A DNA stretch of 64,000 nucleotides from Streptomyces clavifer (GTDB taxonomy: Bacteria > Actinomycetota > Actinomycetes > Streptomycetales > Streptomycetaceae): assembly GCA_014651175.1 (NCBI GenBank), contig BMWJ01000002.1, forward strand, positions 1-64,000, read 5' to 3'. Each line of letters starts with the position of its first letter. The first letter of the stretch is position 1. Both the position numbers and the translations under genes were made by a program. Shown here piece by piece: positions 1-8,757 of the stretch. Under the pieces are notes generated by a model. It made no database searches and was not told where the DNA came from. It worked only from the letters and a program-made list of their open reading frames with translations.

Positions 1-116
1 GCATCCCCACCGACCGCCACCGACCCGACCTGGATCTGACGGGTGACGCGTCGGTCGGCGAGCGGCCGGGCCGGCAGCGCGGGGAGACCCAGCGCGACCG
101 GCTCTCCCGCGGTCAT
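1..116 (-). CDS. ispG: IspG (GcpE), N-terminal part only
   Basis: The first 38 codons of 4-hydroxy-3-methylbut-2-enyl diphosphate synthase, the [4Fe-4S] enzyme of the penultimate MEP-pathway step, are present; the rest lies outside the window. The N-terminus carries the family pattern of a basic stretch followed by TRQIQVGSVAVGGD. The ATG (116-114) lies four bases after the hpnH stop, so it is the distal gene of the hopanoid operon. Streptomyces usually keep another ispG elsewhere, so this is probably a pathway-dedicated second copy. That is inference, because the catalytic cysteines are not in view. Confidence 0.85.
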   Translation of the reverse strand, partial: MTAGEPVALGLPALPARPLADRRVTRQIQVGSVAVGGD

Positions 117-120
117 GGCG

Positions 121-1140
121 TCACCGGTTCCTGCCGATGGTCTCCCGCGCCGCCCGCAGGGACTCCTTCAGCGACCCCATGGTGGCGAGGACGGCGGTCG
201 GCTCGTAGCCGCAGTGCGCCATGCAGTTGGCGCACCGCGGGTCCTTGCCGCGTCCGTACTTCTCCCAGTCGGTCTCCTCGATGAGCTCCCGGTACGTGGG
301 GACGTACCCGTCGCTCATCAGGTAGCAGGGACGCTGCCATCCGAAGAGCGAGTAGTTGGGGATCGCCCAGGCCGTGCACGGGAAGTCCGCCTTGCCCTCC
401 AGGAAGTCCAGGAAGAGCGGCGAGTGGTTCAGGCGCCAGCGGGCCCTGTTCCCGCCGGCGAAGGACTTCTTGAAGAGCTCGCGGGTCTGCTCCACGCCCA
501 GGAAGTGCTCCTGATCGGGTGCCTTCTCGTAGGCGTACGCGGGCGAGATCATCATCTCGTCGACCTTCAGGTCGTCGTTGAGGTAGTTGAGGACCTCGAT
601 GATGGTCTGGGGGGTGTCGGTGTTGAAGAAGGTGGAGTTGGTGGTGACCCGGAAGCCGCGCCGCTTGGCCTCCTTCATCGCCTCCACCGCCTCGTCGAAG
701 ACACCTTCCTTGGCGACGGACTCGTCGTGCCGCTCGCGCAGTCCGTCGATGTGCACGGCGAAGGCGAAGTACGGCGACGGCGTGAACTTCTCGAGCTTCT
801 TACGCATCAGCATGGCGTTGGTGCAGAGGAAGACGTACTTCTTCTTCGCCACCAGCTGACGCACGATCTCGTCGATCTGGGGGTGCATCAGCGGTTCCCC
901 ACCGGCGATGGACACCATCGGGGCGCCCGATTCGAGCACCGCCCCGACCGCCTGGGCGACCGGCATGCGCTGCTTGAGCACCCCGGCCGGGTGCTGGATC
1001 TTCCCACAGCCCTCGCACGCCAGATTGCAGGCGAACAAGGGCTCCAGCTCGACGATCAGCGGGAACTTGTCCCGCTTGCGGAGCTTCTGTTCGATCAGAT
1101 ACGTCGCAACCTTGATGGACTGACGGAGCGGCATGGCCAT
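121..1140 (-). CDS. hpnH: HpnH, adenosylhopane synthase (radical SAM)
   Basis: HpnH joins the 5'-deoxyadenosyl group of S-adenosylmethionine to a C30 hopene, giving adenosylhopane, the first side-chain step of C35 hopanoids. The 339-residue protein has the radical-SAM cluster CxxxCxxC at C38, C42 and C45 (CNLACEGC), the SAM-binding GGEP motif, and a cysteine-rich C-terminal CANCMAHC. A perfect Shine-Dalgarno AGGAGGTGA overlaps the stop of the upstream nucleosidase gene, which fixes the ATG at 1140. Order hpnG-hpnH matches other hopanoid operons. Family length and neighbours agree; no anomaly seen. Confidence 0.96.
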   Translation of the reverse strand: MAMPLRQSIKVATYLIEQKLRKRDKFPLIVELEPLFACNLACEGCGKIQHPAGVLKQRMPVAQAVGAVLESGAPMVSIAGGEPLMHPQIDEIVRQLVAKKKYVFLCTNAMLMRKKLEKFTPSPYFAFAVHIDGLRERHDESVAKEGVFDEAVEAMKEAKRRGFRVTTNSTFFNTDTPQTIIEVLNYLNDDLKVDEMMISPAYAYEKAPDQEHFLGVEQTRELFKKSFAGGNRARWRLNHSPLFLDFLEGKADFPCTAWAIPNYSLFGWQRPCYLMSDGYVPTYRELIEETDWEKYGRGKDPRCANCMAHCGYEPTAVLATMGSLKESLRAARETIGRNR

Positions 1141-1146
1141 CTGGGC

Positions 1147-1800
1147 TCACCTCCTGGGGAGCAGCAAAGATCGGTGCCATTCATGGAAAGCCGGAAGGAC
1201 AGCACGAAGAACACGGAATGCCGATATTCCACCGCGGACCGTGCCGATACGGACGAGCTCGTACTCAGGAGCGTCCACGACCACTCGTACGGCCGCAACC
1301 GGGCGGGGGCCGGTCCGTACAGCGGTGCGGAGCGTGGCGGCGGACTCCATGTCCACCGCGATGGCTCCGGTGGCCCGGAGCCCGGCGCGTTCGGCACCCC
1401 GGACGACGTGACCGGAGCCGGTCACCGGCCCGGTGTGGACGTTGCGGCCCGGTACCGCTCTGGTCAGCGCGTCGACCAGCAGACCCGTCCCGGTACAGGC
1501 CGTCGTGCCGCTGTCGTCCCGGGTCTCCTCGGCCACCACGAGGTCACCGGGGTGCATGCCGGGGGCCAGCCCCGCGCAGAAGCCCGAGGCGATGACCGCG
1601 GCGCCCCGGACCCCGTCCTGTCCCAGCGCCCGGCGGACGGCGTTCTCCGCGGCCTTGGGACCCATCCCGGTCCTGATGACGGTCACCGGGCCGGGGCCGC
1701 CCTTCCCCCTGCCCGTGCGCAGGGCGAGGTGCTCGATGCCGAGCGCGCAGGCGATGAGCAGTGGCATGACGGGGGCGGGGTGCCTCCGGGCATCGCCCAT
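1147..1800 (-). CDS. hpnG: HpnG-like nucleosidase/phosphorylase
   Basis: A 217-residue member of the nucleoside phosphorylase/MTA-SAH nucleosidase superfamily. In hopanoid operons HpnG removes adenine from adenosylhopane to give ribosylhopane. Visible hallmarks are LLIACALGIEHLAL at the N-terminus, TGMGPKAAENAV, ASGFCAGL, and the purine-site AVDMESAA. The reading frame is open further upstream inside shc. I placed the start at the ATG 1800 because it lies four bases after the shc stop and has AAGGGGG in front. An internal ATG at 1767 (PVMPLL) is an alternative. Confidence 0.88.
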   Translation of the reverse strand: MGDARRHPAPVMPLLIACALGIEHLALRTGRGKGGPGPVTVIRTGMGPKAAENAVRRALGQDGVRGAAVIASGFCAGLAPGMHPGDLVVAEETRDDSGTTACTGTGLLVDALTRAVPGRNVHTGPVTGSGHVVRGAERAGLRATGAIAVDMESAATLRTAVRTGPRPVAAVRVVVDAPEYELVRIGTVRGGISAFRVLRAVLPAFHEWHRSLLLPRR

Positions 1801-1804
1801 CCGG

Positions 1805-3799
1805 TCAGGCCCCCTTGCCGGTACCGGTGGCGAACGGGTCGCCGTAGACGTACCGGCCGAGGGCGGTGAGGGGGAACACCTGCCGGTAGAGGTGGTAGTT
1901 GATGGAGAAGTCCCAGGGGAAGCCGGTCCCGGTGAAGTAGGGCTCGTCCCACGAGCCGTCGGCCTGCTGGGTCCCCGCCAGCCAGCCGATTCCCCTCGCG
2001 ACGGGCCTGCCGTCGCGCTCCCCGGCCGCGAGGAGTGCGAGGAGTGCCCAAGCGGTCTGGGAGGCGGTCGACGCACCGCGTCCGACCCACTCCTCCTGCT
2101 GGTAGGAGCGCAGGTCCTCGCCCCAGCCGCCGTCCTCGTTCTGGACGGACTCCAGCCATCCGACGGCCCGCCGGACGGAGGGGTGCGCCGCGGGCAGCCC
2201 GGCCGCGATCAGGGCCGGCACCACGGACCCGGTGCCGTAGATGTAGTTGACGCCCCATCTGCCGAACCACGCACCGCTCGCCTCCTGTTCGGCGAGCAGC
2301 CACTCGATGCCGCGGCGGGTGCGGGGGTGGCTCGAACGCCCCTCGACGGCGAGCATCTCCACCACGTGCCCGGTGACGTCGGCGGACGGCGGATCGATGA
2401 CCTCGCCGAAGTCGCAGAACGGCAGCCGATTGGGGAAGGGGCTGGTGTTGTCCGCGTCGAAGGCGCCCCAGGCGCCGTTGCGGGACTGCATGCCGAGGTT
2501 CCAGCGCACCCCGCGGTCGATCGCGGCCTCGACCCTCTCGGGGTCGGGGTGACGCACCCGGCGCAGCGCGAGGACGACTTCTGCGGTGTCGTCGATGTCG
2601 GGGTAGTTGTCGTTGTGGAACTCGAACGCCCACCCCCCCGGGGCCAGTCGGGGCTTGCGCACCGACCAGTCGCCCGGCCGTACGATCTCCTCGCCCAGCA
2701 TCCAGTCGGCGGCCTTCACGAGGGCCGGGTGGTCAGGGCTCAGCCCGGCGTCGGCGAGCGCGATGGTGGCGAGGCAGGTGTCCCAGACCGGTGACTGGCA
2801 GGCTTCGACCATACGGGCGCCGTCCTCGCGCAGGACGGTGAACCGGTCGAGCGAGGCGAGTCCGGCGCGCATCACCGGGTGGTCGAGGTCGTAGCCCAGC
2901 AGGTGCAGGGCGATGACGGAGTAGACGGCGGGCGGCTGGATCCCGCCCCAGCACCCGTCGTTCTCCTGGCGCTCGATGATCCAGCGGGCCGCCGCGTTCA
3001 TGGCGATGCGCCGCAGTCCGCGCGGGGCGACCTTGTGGTAGAGGTGCAGTGCCTTGTCGAGCCGCTGGAAGACGCCGTCCCAGCTGGCCACCGGAGCCGT
3101 ACGCCCGGGAGGGTTCGGGCGGGCGGGGTCGGTGTGCAGCTCGTCGAGGGTGAACGGGGCGGGGCGGACGGGCCGCTTCGCGGAGACGACGGTGAGCGGG
3201 ACGATGGTCTGACGGGCCCAGCAGCCGAAGTCGTAGATGTTGAGCGGGACCCACTTCGGGAAGAACATGAGCTCGGGCGGGAGCTCGGGCAGGTCGTCCC
3301 ACTTCCACCAGCCGAAGAGCGCGAGCCAGATGCGGGTGAAGACCCGGGCTGCCGCGATGCCTCCCCGGTCCCGGACGAAGCGGGCCGCACGGATCATGTG
3401 CGGGTCGTCCGGCCGGTCTCCGGCCAGCCGGAGCGCGACGTACCCCTCGATGGTGGCGGAGAGGTCGCCGGGACCGCCGTGGAAGGTCGCCCAGGTTCCG
3501 TCGCCCAGTTGCTCGCCGCGGATGAAGCGGGCTGCCGCCTTCACGGTGGCCGGGTCCTGGATGCCCAGGAACTGACGGAGCAGCAGGTCCTCGGCGTCCA
3601 TCGTGACGTTGGTGGCGAGGTCCCCCTTCCACCAGCCCTGCTCGTCCTGCCTGCCGAGGAGGTGCCGCACCGAGCGTTCCGCGGCCTGCCGCGCGGCGGC
3701 GAGCACATCGTCCGCGGCAGTGGTCGTGTCGGTCGGATCGCTTACCGGGGCTGCGCGGAGGTTCGCGGCTCCGGTGCTTCCGTCGGTCGTCGCTGTCAT
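1805..3799 (-). CDS. shc: Squalene-hopene cyclase
   Basis: Shc cyclises squalene to hopene/hopanol as a monotopic membrane enzyme. The protein is 664 residues, typical of the family. The acid-base motif DIDDTA is at about residues 401-406, and several QW repeats are visible, for example QQADGSWDEPYF and QNEDGGWGED, with the C-terminal FPWDFSINYHLYRQVFPL. The N-terminal 30 residues are Thr/Ala-rich and unconserved. It sits between the prenyl diphosphate synthase (104 bp spacer at 3800-3903, nothing else recognised there) and hpnG (4 bp gap). The ATG start is preceded by GAAGGGGAAG. Confidence 0.98.
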   Translation of the reverse strand: MTATTDGSTGAANLRAAPVSDPTDTTTAADDVLAAARQAAERSVRHLLGRQDEQGWWKGDLATNVTMDAEDLLLRQFLGIQDPATVKAAARFIRGEQLGDGTWATFHGGPGDLSATIEGYVALRLAGDRPDDPHMIRAARFVRDRGGIAAARVFTRIWLALFGWWKWDDLPELPPELMFFPKWVPLNIYDFGCWARQTIVPLTVVSAKRPVRPAPFTLDELHTDPARPNPPGRTAPVASWDGVFQRLDKALHLYHKVAPRGLRRIAMNAAARWIIERQENDGCWGGIQPPAVYSVIALHLLGYDLDHPVMRAGLASLDRFTVLREDGARMVEACQSPVWDTCLATIALADAGLSPDHPALVKAADWMLGEEIVRPGDWSVRKPRLAPGGWAFEFHNDNYPDIDDTAEVVLALRRVRHPDPERVEAAIDRGVRWNLGMQSRNGAWGAFDADNTSPFPNRLPFCDFGEVIDPPSADVTGHVVEMLAVEGRSSHPRTRRGIEWLLAEQEASGAWFGRWGVNYIYGTGSVVPALIAAGLPAAHPSVRRAVGWLESVQNEDGGWGEDLRSYQQEEWVGRGASTASQTAWALLALLAAGERDGRPVARGIGWLAGTQQADGSWDEPYFTGTGFPWDFSINYHLYRQVFPLTALGRYVYGDPFATGTGKGA

Positions 3800-3903
3800 G
3801 GCTTCCCCTTCGTGCAGTTGGTCCGCTGCTGTGCTGGGGTCTCCGTCGGCGGGTGCCCGGTCAGGGCACCCGCCGGCGACTGCGAGTCATATGCGAATGG
3901 TGA

Positions 3904-5007
3904 TCATCTCTTTCGTACGACGACGAAGTCGGCGAGTGCGGTGAGCTGTGCCCGTACCTGTTCCGGCATGTCGACGCCGTGCAGTGCCTCGATGGCCACG
4001 GCGTGCTGACGACGGGCTTCCTGGGCGGTCCACTCCCGGCCGCCCGCCTCCTCGATGAGTGCCGCGCGTGCGGCGAACTCCTCCTCGGAGAAGCTGTCGA
4101 AGTCGTTGCTCTTGGCGTCGGCGGCCAGCAGCTCGCCCAGCTGGGCGGAGGCCGGTCCGCCCGCGGCGAGCGCGGCGACGACGGGCAGGGACTTCTTGCG
4201 CTGGCGCAGATCACTCCAGGTCTGCTTGCCCGTGGACTCCGGGTCTCCCCAGATCCCGAGCAGGTCGTCGACGGCCTGGAAGGCGAGGCCGAGGTGGTAG
4301 CCGTACGCCTCCAGTGTGTCGGCGGTGCGGTCGTCGGCGCCGCCGAGCACCGCTCCGATGGACACGGCGCAGGCGAGCAGCGCGCCCGTCTTGTTGCCCT
4401 CCATCTCCAGGCACTCCTCGACGGTGACCCGCTCGCGGTGCTCGTAGGAGATGTCCTGGGCCTGCCCGTCGATGAGCTTGCGGGTGGCGGTGGTCAGCCG
4501 GCGGGCCGCCCGGCCTGCCTCGACGGTGCCGAGCTCCAGCAGGATCTCGTTGGCCAGCGCGAAGAGCGCGTCGCCGACGAGGATGGCCTGGGCCGGCCCG
4601 TGCACCTTCCACACGGTGTCGCGGTGGCGGCGCTGCTCGTCGCCGTCCATCAGGTCGTCGTGCAGCAGCGAGAAGTTGTGCACGAGTTCGACGGCGACGG
4701 CGCCGGGGATGCCGGCCTCGGGCGGCGCGCCCGCGGCTTCCGCGGACAGCAGGGCGAGCGCGGGGCGCACGGCCTTGCCGCCGTCGCCGTCGGCCGGCCG
4801 GCCCTGGGCGTCGATCCAGCCGAAGTGGTACGCCGCGACGGTGTCCATGGGCGGCGCCAGCCGGTCCACGGCAGCTCGCAGCACCGGCGTTGACAGGGCC
4901 CTTCCACGCTCCAGAAGCGCGGTGACGTCCGTGGTGTCCGCCACGGTGTCGTAAGCCGGATTCGCCGGGGTCACAGACTCTCCTCTTGTTCCGGTGGTAC
5001 TGCTCAT
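3904..5007 (-). CDS. Polyprenyl (farnesyl-type) diphosphate synthase
   Basis: A 367-residue trans-prenyltransferase. The first aspartate-rich motif DDLMD is at residues 117-121 (LLHDDLMDGDEQRRH) and the second is DDLLGIWGD at about 247-255, with GNKTGALL between them. In this operon it should condense IPP and DMAPP to FPP for squalene synthesis. Chain length cannot be settled by eye, so GGPP is possible. The open frame extends upstream through hpnE, but the ATG at 5007 overlaps the hpnE stop (ATGA) and gives the family N-terminus, so translational coupling is likely. Confidence 0.92.
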   Translation of the reverse strand: MSSTTGTRGESVTPANPAYDTVADTTDVTALLERGRALSTPVLRAAVDRLAPPMDTVAAYHFGWIDAQGRPADGDGGKAVRPALALLSAEAAGAPPEAGIPGAVAVELVHNFSLLHDDLMDGDEQRRHRDTVWKVHGPAQAILVGDALFALANEILLELGTVEAGRAARRLTTATRKLIDGQAQDISYEHRERVTVEECLEMEGNKTGALLACAVSIGAVLGGADDRTADTLEAYGYHLGLAFQAVDDLLGIWGDPESTGKQTWSDLRQRKKSLPVVAALAAGGPASAQLGELLAADAKSNDFDSFSEEEFAARAALIEEAGGREWTAQEARRQHAVAIEALHGVDMPEQVRAQLTALADFVVVRKR

Positions 5008-6392
5008 GCCGCTTCCTGCAGCGGATGTTCGTGGGGTCGTCCGAGGGTGTGGAGCGCGGCGTCCGCGGCACTGAAACCGCTGCGGACCGCACCCTCCATC
5101 GTGGCGGGCCAGCCGGTGGCAGTCCATGCGCCTGCCAGATGGAGTCCGGGGGCACGGGTGTGCGCACCCGGCCTCAGCCGCCCCGTCCCCGGAGCGGGTG
5201 CGAACGTCGCGGTGCGCTCGCGGGTGACGAAGAAGTCGCGGACACCGGCGCCGCGCGCGGCGGGAAGGAGCTTCTCCAGCTCGGGCAGGTAGCGCCTGCG
5301 CAGCTCGGCGACGGGCAGGTCGATCTCGTCCTGGGCCGCGGACTGGGACACCGCGAGGTACTGCCCGCCGCCCCGGAGCCCGGACGTCGCGGTGCGGTCG
5401 AAGACCCATTGCACGGGCGAGCCGAGCGCGGCGAAGAACGGCCGGCGCAGCACCTTGCGGTCGTAGACGACGTGCACGTTGAGGATCGGCGCGTCGGTCA
5501 GTTCCAGGAGCCGGCCGGGGTCGTCGATCGCCCCGTCCGGCAGCAGCCCGTGGGTCTCGCCCTGAGGTACGGCGAGGACGACGGTGTCGGCCTCGAACCG
5601 TGAGCCGTCCGTCCCGACGGCCCACCGGCCGTCCTCGGTGCGGGTGAGGGAGCCGGCCCGGGTCCGTACGTGGAGCCGTACGCCCGCCGACTCGAGGGCC
5701 TTGCGGGCGAGGGTGTCGTGCAGCTCGCCGAGCGGCACGGCGGCCCAGCCGATGTCTGCGGCGCCGGGCTCGGAGAGCAGCCCCGTCTTGAAGACCATCG
5801 CGGCCAGTGCCATGGAGGCGTCGGGGGCGGTGGCGTTGAGCGTGGCGACGCCGACGAGGTCCCAGAGTGCCTCGACGGTCCGCTGCGACTGGCCGTTCCG
5901 GCGCAGCCAGGTCGCGAAGTCGATGCCGTCGAGCGCGGGGTCGGCCGGGTCGAGCCGGCCCAGCGCGAGTGCCGCGCGGGCGACGCCCGCCTTCTCGGCG
6001 AGCGAGAGGTGCGGGTAGGCGGCGAGTCCGCCGGCGAGGTGCAGGGGCACGGGCAGCCCGGTGCGGCGCAGCCGTCCGAGCCTCGGCCCCCGGGCCCGCC
6101 CCACATCGAGTACGGGGACGTCGAGACGCTCCTGCAGGGGGGCGAGGTGGGTGCCTTCGATGCGGTCCAGGAACCAGCGGTAGGCGGTGCAGCAGCGCAG
6201 GAAGACGTGCTGGCCGTTGTCGACGGACAGCTCGCCGCGGCGGAAGGAGAAGGCCAGGCCTCCCAGCCGGGGGCGGCCTTCGAGCAGGGTCACGTCGAGC
6301 CCGGCGTCGGCGAGGCGGAGGGCGGCCGTGACTCCGGCGAGACCGCCGCCGACGACCACGGCACGCGAGGAGCGCGGGTCCTGACCGGTCAT
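5004..6392 (-). CDS. hpnE: HpnE, FAD-dependent hydroxysqualene reductase
   Basis: A 462-residue flavin amine-oxidase/phytoene-desaturase-like protein. HpnE converts hydroxysqualene, made by HpnC, to squalene. The dinucleotide-binding motif GGGLAGVTAALRLADAG is near residues 13-29, followed by LLEGRPRLGGLAFSF, and the C-terminal FAD motif is LAGAWTATGWPATMEGAV. The ATG at 6392 has GGAGGGAG six bases upstream. The gene follows hpnD by 85 bp and overlaps the prenyl synthase start. Membership of the HpnCDE trio makes squalene formation firmer than the desaturase fold alone would. Confidence 0.95.
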   Translation of the reverse strand: MTGQDPRSSRAVVVGGGLAGVTAALRLADAGLDVTLLEGRPRLGGLAFSFRRGELSVDNGQHVFLRCCTAYRWFLDRIEGTHLAPLQERLDVPVLDVGRARGPRLGRLRRTGLPVPLHLAGGLAAYPHLSLAEKAGVARAALALGRLDPADPALDGIDFATWLRRNGQSQRTVEALWDLVGVATLNATAPDASMALAAMVFKTGLLSEPGAADIGWAAVPLGELHDTLARKALESAGVRLHVRTRAGSLTRTEDGRWAVGTDGSRFEADTVVLAVPQGETHGLLPDGAIDDPGRLLELTDAPILNVHVVYDRKVLRRPFFAALGSPVQWVFDRTATSGLRGGGQYLAVSQSAAQDEIDLPVAELRRRYLPELEKLLPAARGAGVRDFFVTRERTATFAPAPGTGRLRPGAHTRAPGLHLAGAWTATGWPATMEGAVRSGFSAADAALHTLGRPHEHPLQEAA

Positions 6393-6477
6393 GTGTGCTC
6401 CCTCCGTCGTGCCGTCGCACTCAGGGACGCGTGGGGCGGGTGCGGGGTTGCCCGCTCGGCGTCGTCCACGGGGCGCA

Positions 6478-7431
6478 TCAGGCCCTCCCCCGGGTGGTCC
6501 GGCGCGAGATGTACCGCGCGTCCAGGCCCGACAGCCCGCGCACGGCGACGTACGCCTTCTCGTGGCCGGGCAGGGACACCCTGCCGCGCAGGACGGCCTC
6601 GGGGTCGCGCTCGATCCGGTCGAGGAGCCGGCGGTAGATGCCGGCCATGGCCGCCACGCAGGCGCCGCTGCGCCGGTCCAGCATGGGCAGCAGCCGGTAG
6701 CCCTCGGCGAAGAGGGCGCGGGCGCGCCGGACCTCGAAGTGCACCAGGCCGGCGAAGTCGGAGCCGGGGGGCGGGGTGGCCCGGTGGAAGCCGGCGGAGC
6801 AGCCGAACTTGGCGAGGTCGTCGGCGGGCAGGTACGTGCGCCCGTTGCCCGCGTCCTCACGGACGTCGCGGAGGATGTTGGTGAGCTGGAGTGCGAGGCC
6901 GAGGGTGTCGGCGTACTCCGCGGCCCGGTCGGCCCCGGGTGCGCCGGGTTCCGTGCCGAAGACACCGAGGCTGAGCCGCCCGATGGCGCCCGCGACACAC
7001 CGGCAGTAGGTCCTGAGGTCGTCCCAGGTCTCGTAGCTCGCACCGCGCACGTCCATGAGGACGCCGTCGATCAGCTCGTCGAGGCCGCCGAGCGGCAGCG
7101 GGAACCGGCGCGCGGCGTCCGCCAGCGCGACGGCCACCGGGTCGGTGTCGTCCTCGTCGACCGCGCCGTCGCGGATCCGGCCGAGGAGCTCGCGGGTGTC
7201 CTCCAGCCGGGTCCGCTTGGTCTCCGGGGCCAGCTCGCCGTCGCCGATGTCGTCGACGCGGCGGGAGAAGGCGTACAGCGCCGACATGGCCTGCCGCTTC
7301 TCGTACGGCAGCAGTCTGATGCCGTAGGCGAAGTTACGGGCCTGTTGTCCGGTGACGGCCTCGCAGTAGCTGTACGCGGCCTGTACCGGTGCCGACATGT
7401 ACGTCGTCTGTCCCTCCACGGTCCGGCTCAC
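6478..7431 (-). CDS. hpnD: HpnD, presqualene diphosphate synthase
   Basis: A squalene/phytoene synthase family protein that joins two FPP to presqualene diphosphate in the HpnCDE route. The two Asp motifs are RVDDIGD and NILRDVREDAGNGRTYLP. The frame opens with a GTG (7431-7429) that overlaps the hpnC stop as GTGA, giving 317 residues. An ATG at 7398 (MSAPVQAAYSYCE) gives 306 residues and has GGAGGG about 12 bases upstream, so the start is uncertain by 11 codons. AVTGQQARNFAYGIRLLP is characteristic of this clade rather than of plant-type squalene synthases. Confidence 0.93.
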   Translation of the reverse strand: MSRTVEGQTTYMSAPVQAAYSYCEAVTGQQARNFAYGIRLLPYEKRQAMSALYAFSRRVDDIGDGELAPETKRTRLEDTRELLGRIRDGAVDEDDTDPVAVALADAARRFPLPLGGLDELIDGVLMDVRGASYETWDDLRTYCRCVAGAIGRLSLGVFGTEPGAPGADRAAEYADTLGLALQLTNILRDVREDAGNGRTYLPADDLAKFGCSAGFHRATPPPGSDFAGLVHFEVRRARALFAEGYRLLPMLDRRSGACVAAMAGIYRRLLDRIERDPEAVLRGRVSLPGHEKAYVAVRGLSGLDARYISRRTTRGRA

Positions 7432-8342
7432 CCCTCTCTGTGCGCTTTTCGCAGGACTACTCCCACTTCGCGCAGCAGACGCGGCGCGGTGGGCTTGGGC
7501 GGTCCGGGCAGTACGTCGAATCCGGCGGCGGCGACGGCGGTGAGCGCTGCCCGCCCTCCGCCGACGAAGCCGGCGAGCAGGAGCCTGAGCCTGCCCCGGA
7601 CGCTGCCCACCAGGGGGATCCCCTCGTCCAGCAGGTCGTGGGCACGCTGCGCCTCGAACGCGACCAGGGCGCGCAGCGACGCTCCCCCGGTCGGTGCGGC
7701 CAGGTCGGATTCGGAGACGTGGAAGCGGGCCATGTCCTCCGCGGGCAGGTAGATCCGGTCCCGGCCGAGGTCCTCCGTGACGTCCTGGAGGTGCTCGGCG
7801 ATCTGCAGCGCGGTGCAGACGGCGTCGGAGCGGCGGATCCGTTCGGGACTCGCGGTACCGGTGATCTGCAGGACGAGGCGTCCGACGGGGTTGGCCGAGA
7901 GCTCGCAGTAGGCGAGGAGCTCTTCGTACGTCCCGTAGCGGCGGACCTTCTGGTCCTGCCGGTTGGCCTCGATGAGCCCGAGGAAGGGATCGGGGGTGAG
8001 GGCGCAGCGCCGCACGGTGGGGAGCAGGGCGCGCATCAGGGGGTGGAGCGGGCCGCCTGCGGCGTCCGCGAAGACGCGGTGCAGATCGGCCTCGAGGGCG
8101 TCGAGCAGGGCGAGCCGGTCCTCGGCCGCGCCGGGGCCGACGCCGAGGTGGCGGGCGTCCGCACCGCCGGGCGCGAGGTCGCCGTCACCGATGTCGTCGA
8201 CGAGGCGGGCGAAGCCGTAGACCGCCATCAGGTCGTCGCGCCAGGCGCGGGGCAGGAAGAAGGGGGCCACGGGGAAGTTCTCGTCCGCGGCCTTGTCGAG
8301 GGTGGAGGTGGCGTCGGTACGCGCCTGCTGCGTACGGGTCAC
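7428..8342 (-). CDS. hpnC: HpnC, hydroxysqualene synthase
   Basis: First gene of the hopanoid operon and a paralogue of hpnD. HpnC turns presqualene diphosphate into hydroxysqualene. The 304-residue protein has LVDDIGDGD and the second motif EHLQDVTEDLGRDRIYLP. NRQDQKVRRYGTYEELLAYCELSANPVGRLVL is a squalene-synthase-type helix whose aspartates differ from those of HpnD. The start is a GTG at 8342 with only a weak ribosome site (GGGCGG). Together with the next two genes it replaces the single eukaryote-type squalene synthase. Confidence 0.94.
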   Translation of the reverse strand: MTRTQQARTDATSTLDKAADENFPVAPFFLPRAWRDDLMAVYGFARLVDDIGDGDLAPGGADARHLGVGPGAAEDRLALLDALEADLHRVFADAAGGPLHPLMRALLPTVRRCALTPDPFLGLIEANRQDQKVRRYGTYEELLAYCELSANPVGRLVLQITGTASPERIRRSDAVCTALQIAEHLQDVTEDLGRDRIYLPAEDMARFHVSESDLAAPTGGASLRALVAFEAQRAHDLLDEGIPLVGSVRGRLRLLLAGFVGGGRAALTAVAAAGFDVLPGPPKPTAPRLLREVGVVLRKAHREG

Positions 8343-8710
8343 TGCGTACCGCCCGACGCGGGGACGGCGAAACCACGTCGGAGCTGGAGATTTCCCATCA
8401 TTGCCGTCATATCTCCCGTTCTACACTGCTGACCCAAAACATCCCTTTTCGGACACGCCGCTCACTGCCCCGAGTGCGACAGGCTCACAACGGCCGATGC
8501 ACCGGGGGGCGTATCACCCCACATGGCCGCGAATCAGCTCCCGTACAGCTTACGTTGTACAGCTCACGGGGCCGCGCCGGGGTGCGGCGCGTCCCGGCAC
8601 AACACTTCGATCTCCGTCAACCTTCCCCGGGATCAAGGTAATTGACGTCATCCGACGGGAGGAGATACCCCCCCTGGCGTCCCCGCGACCCGGGCCACCA
8701 CGCACCGCAG
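8343..8710. promoter_or_regulatory. Upstream region of the hopanoid operon
   Basis: About 370 bp without a credible gene, holding the presumed hpnC promoter. It is less G+C-rich than the flanks around 8390-8450. I see no confident -35/-10 pair and no WhiG-type -10. A directly repeated GTACAGCT occurs at 8543-8550 and 8557-8564 (14 bp apart), a possible binding site of unknown factor. Confidence 0.4.
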
Positions 8711-8742
8711 TGGCCCCCGCCTCGGTGCACCGGCGGGGGCCA
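8711..8742 (-). terminator. Hairpin terminator after the tagGH-like operon
   Basis: Perfect 11-bp inverted repeat TGGCCCCCGCC / GGCGGGGGCCA with a 10-nt loop, 16 bp beyond the stop of the ABC ATPase gene. It separates the surface-polymer operon from the hopanoid operon downstream. It lacks a long U tract, as is common in Streptomyces. Confidence 0.75.
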
Positions 8743-8757
8743 CGGGAACGGAGGGAC

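Noticed and set aside
3904-6420. A single 838-codon frame joining prenyl synthase to upstream sequence
   Set aside because: The upstream half is an alternative frame of hpnE; the ATG at 5007, overlapping the hpnE stop, gives a normal prenyl synthase.
8543-8564. GTACAGCT direct repeat as a proven hopanoid operon operator
   Set aside because: Only two 8-bp copies far from hpnC; kept as a note within the upstream region and not called separately.
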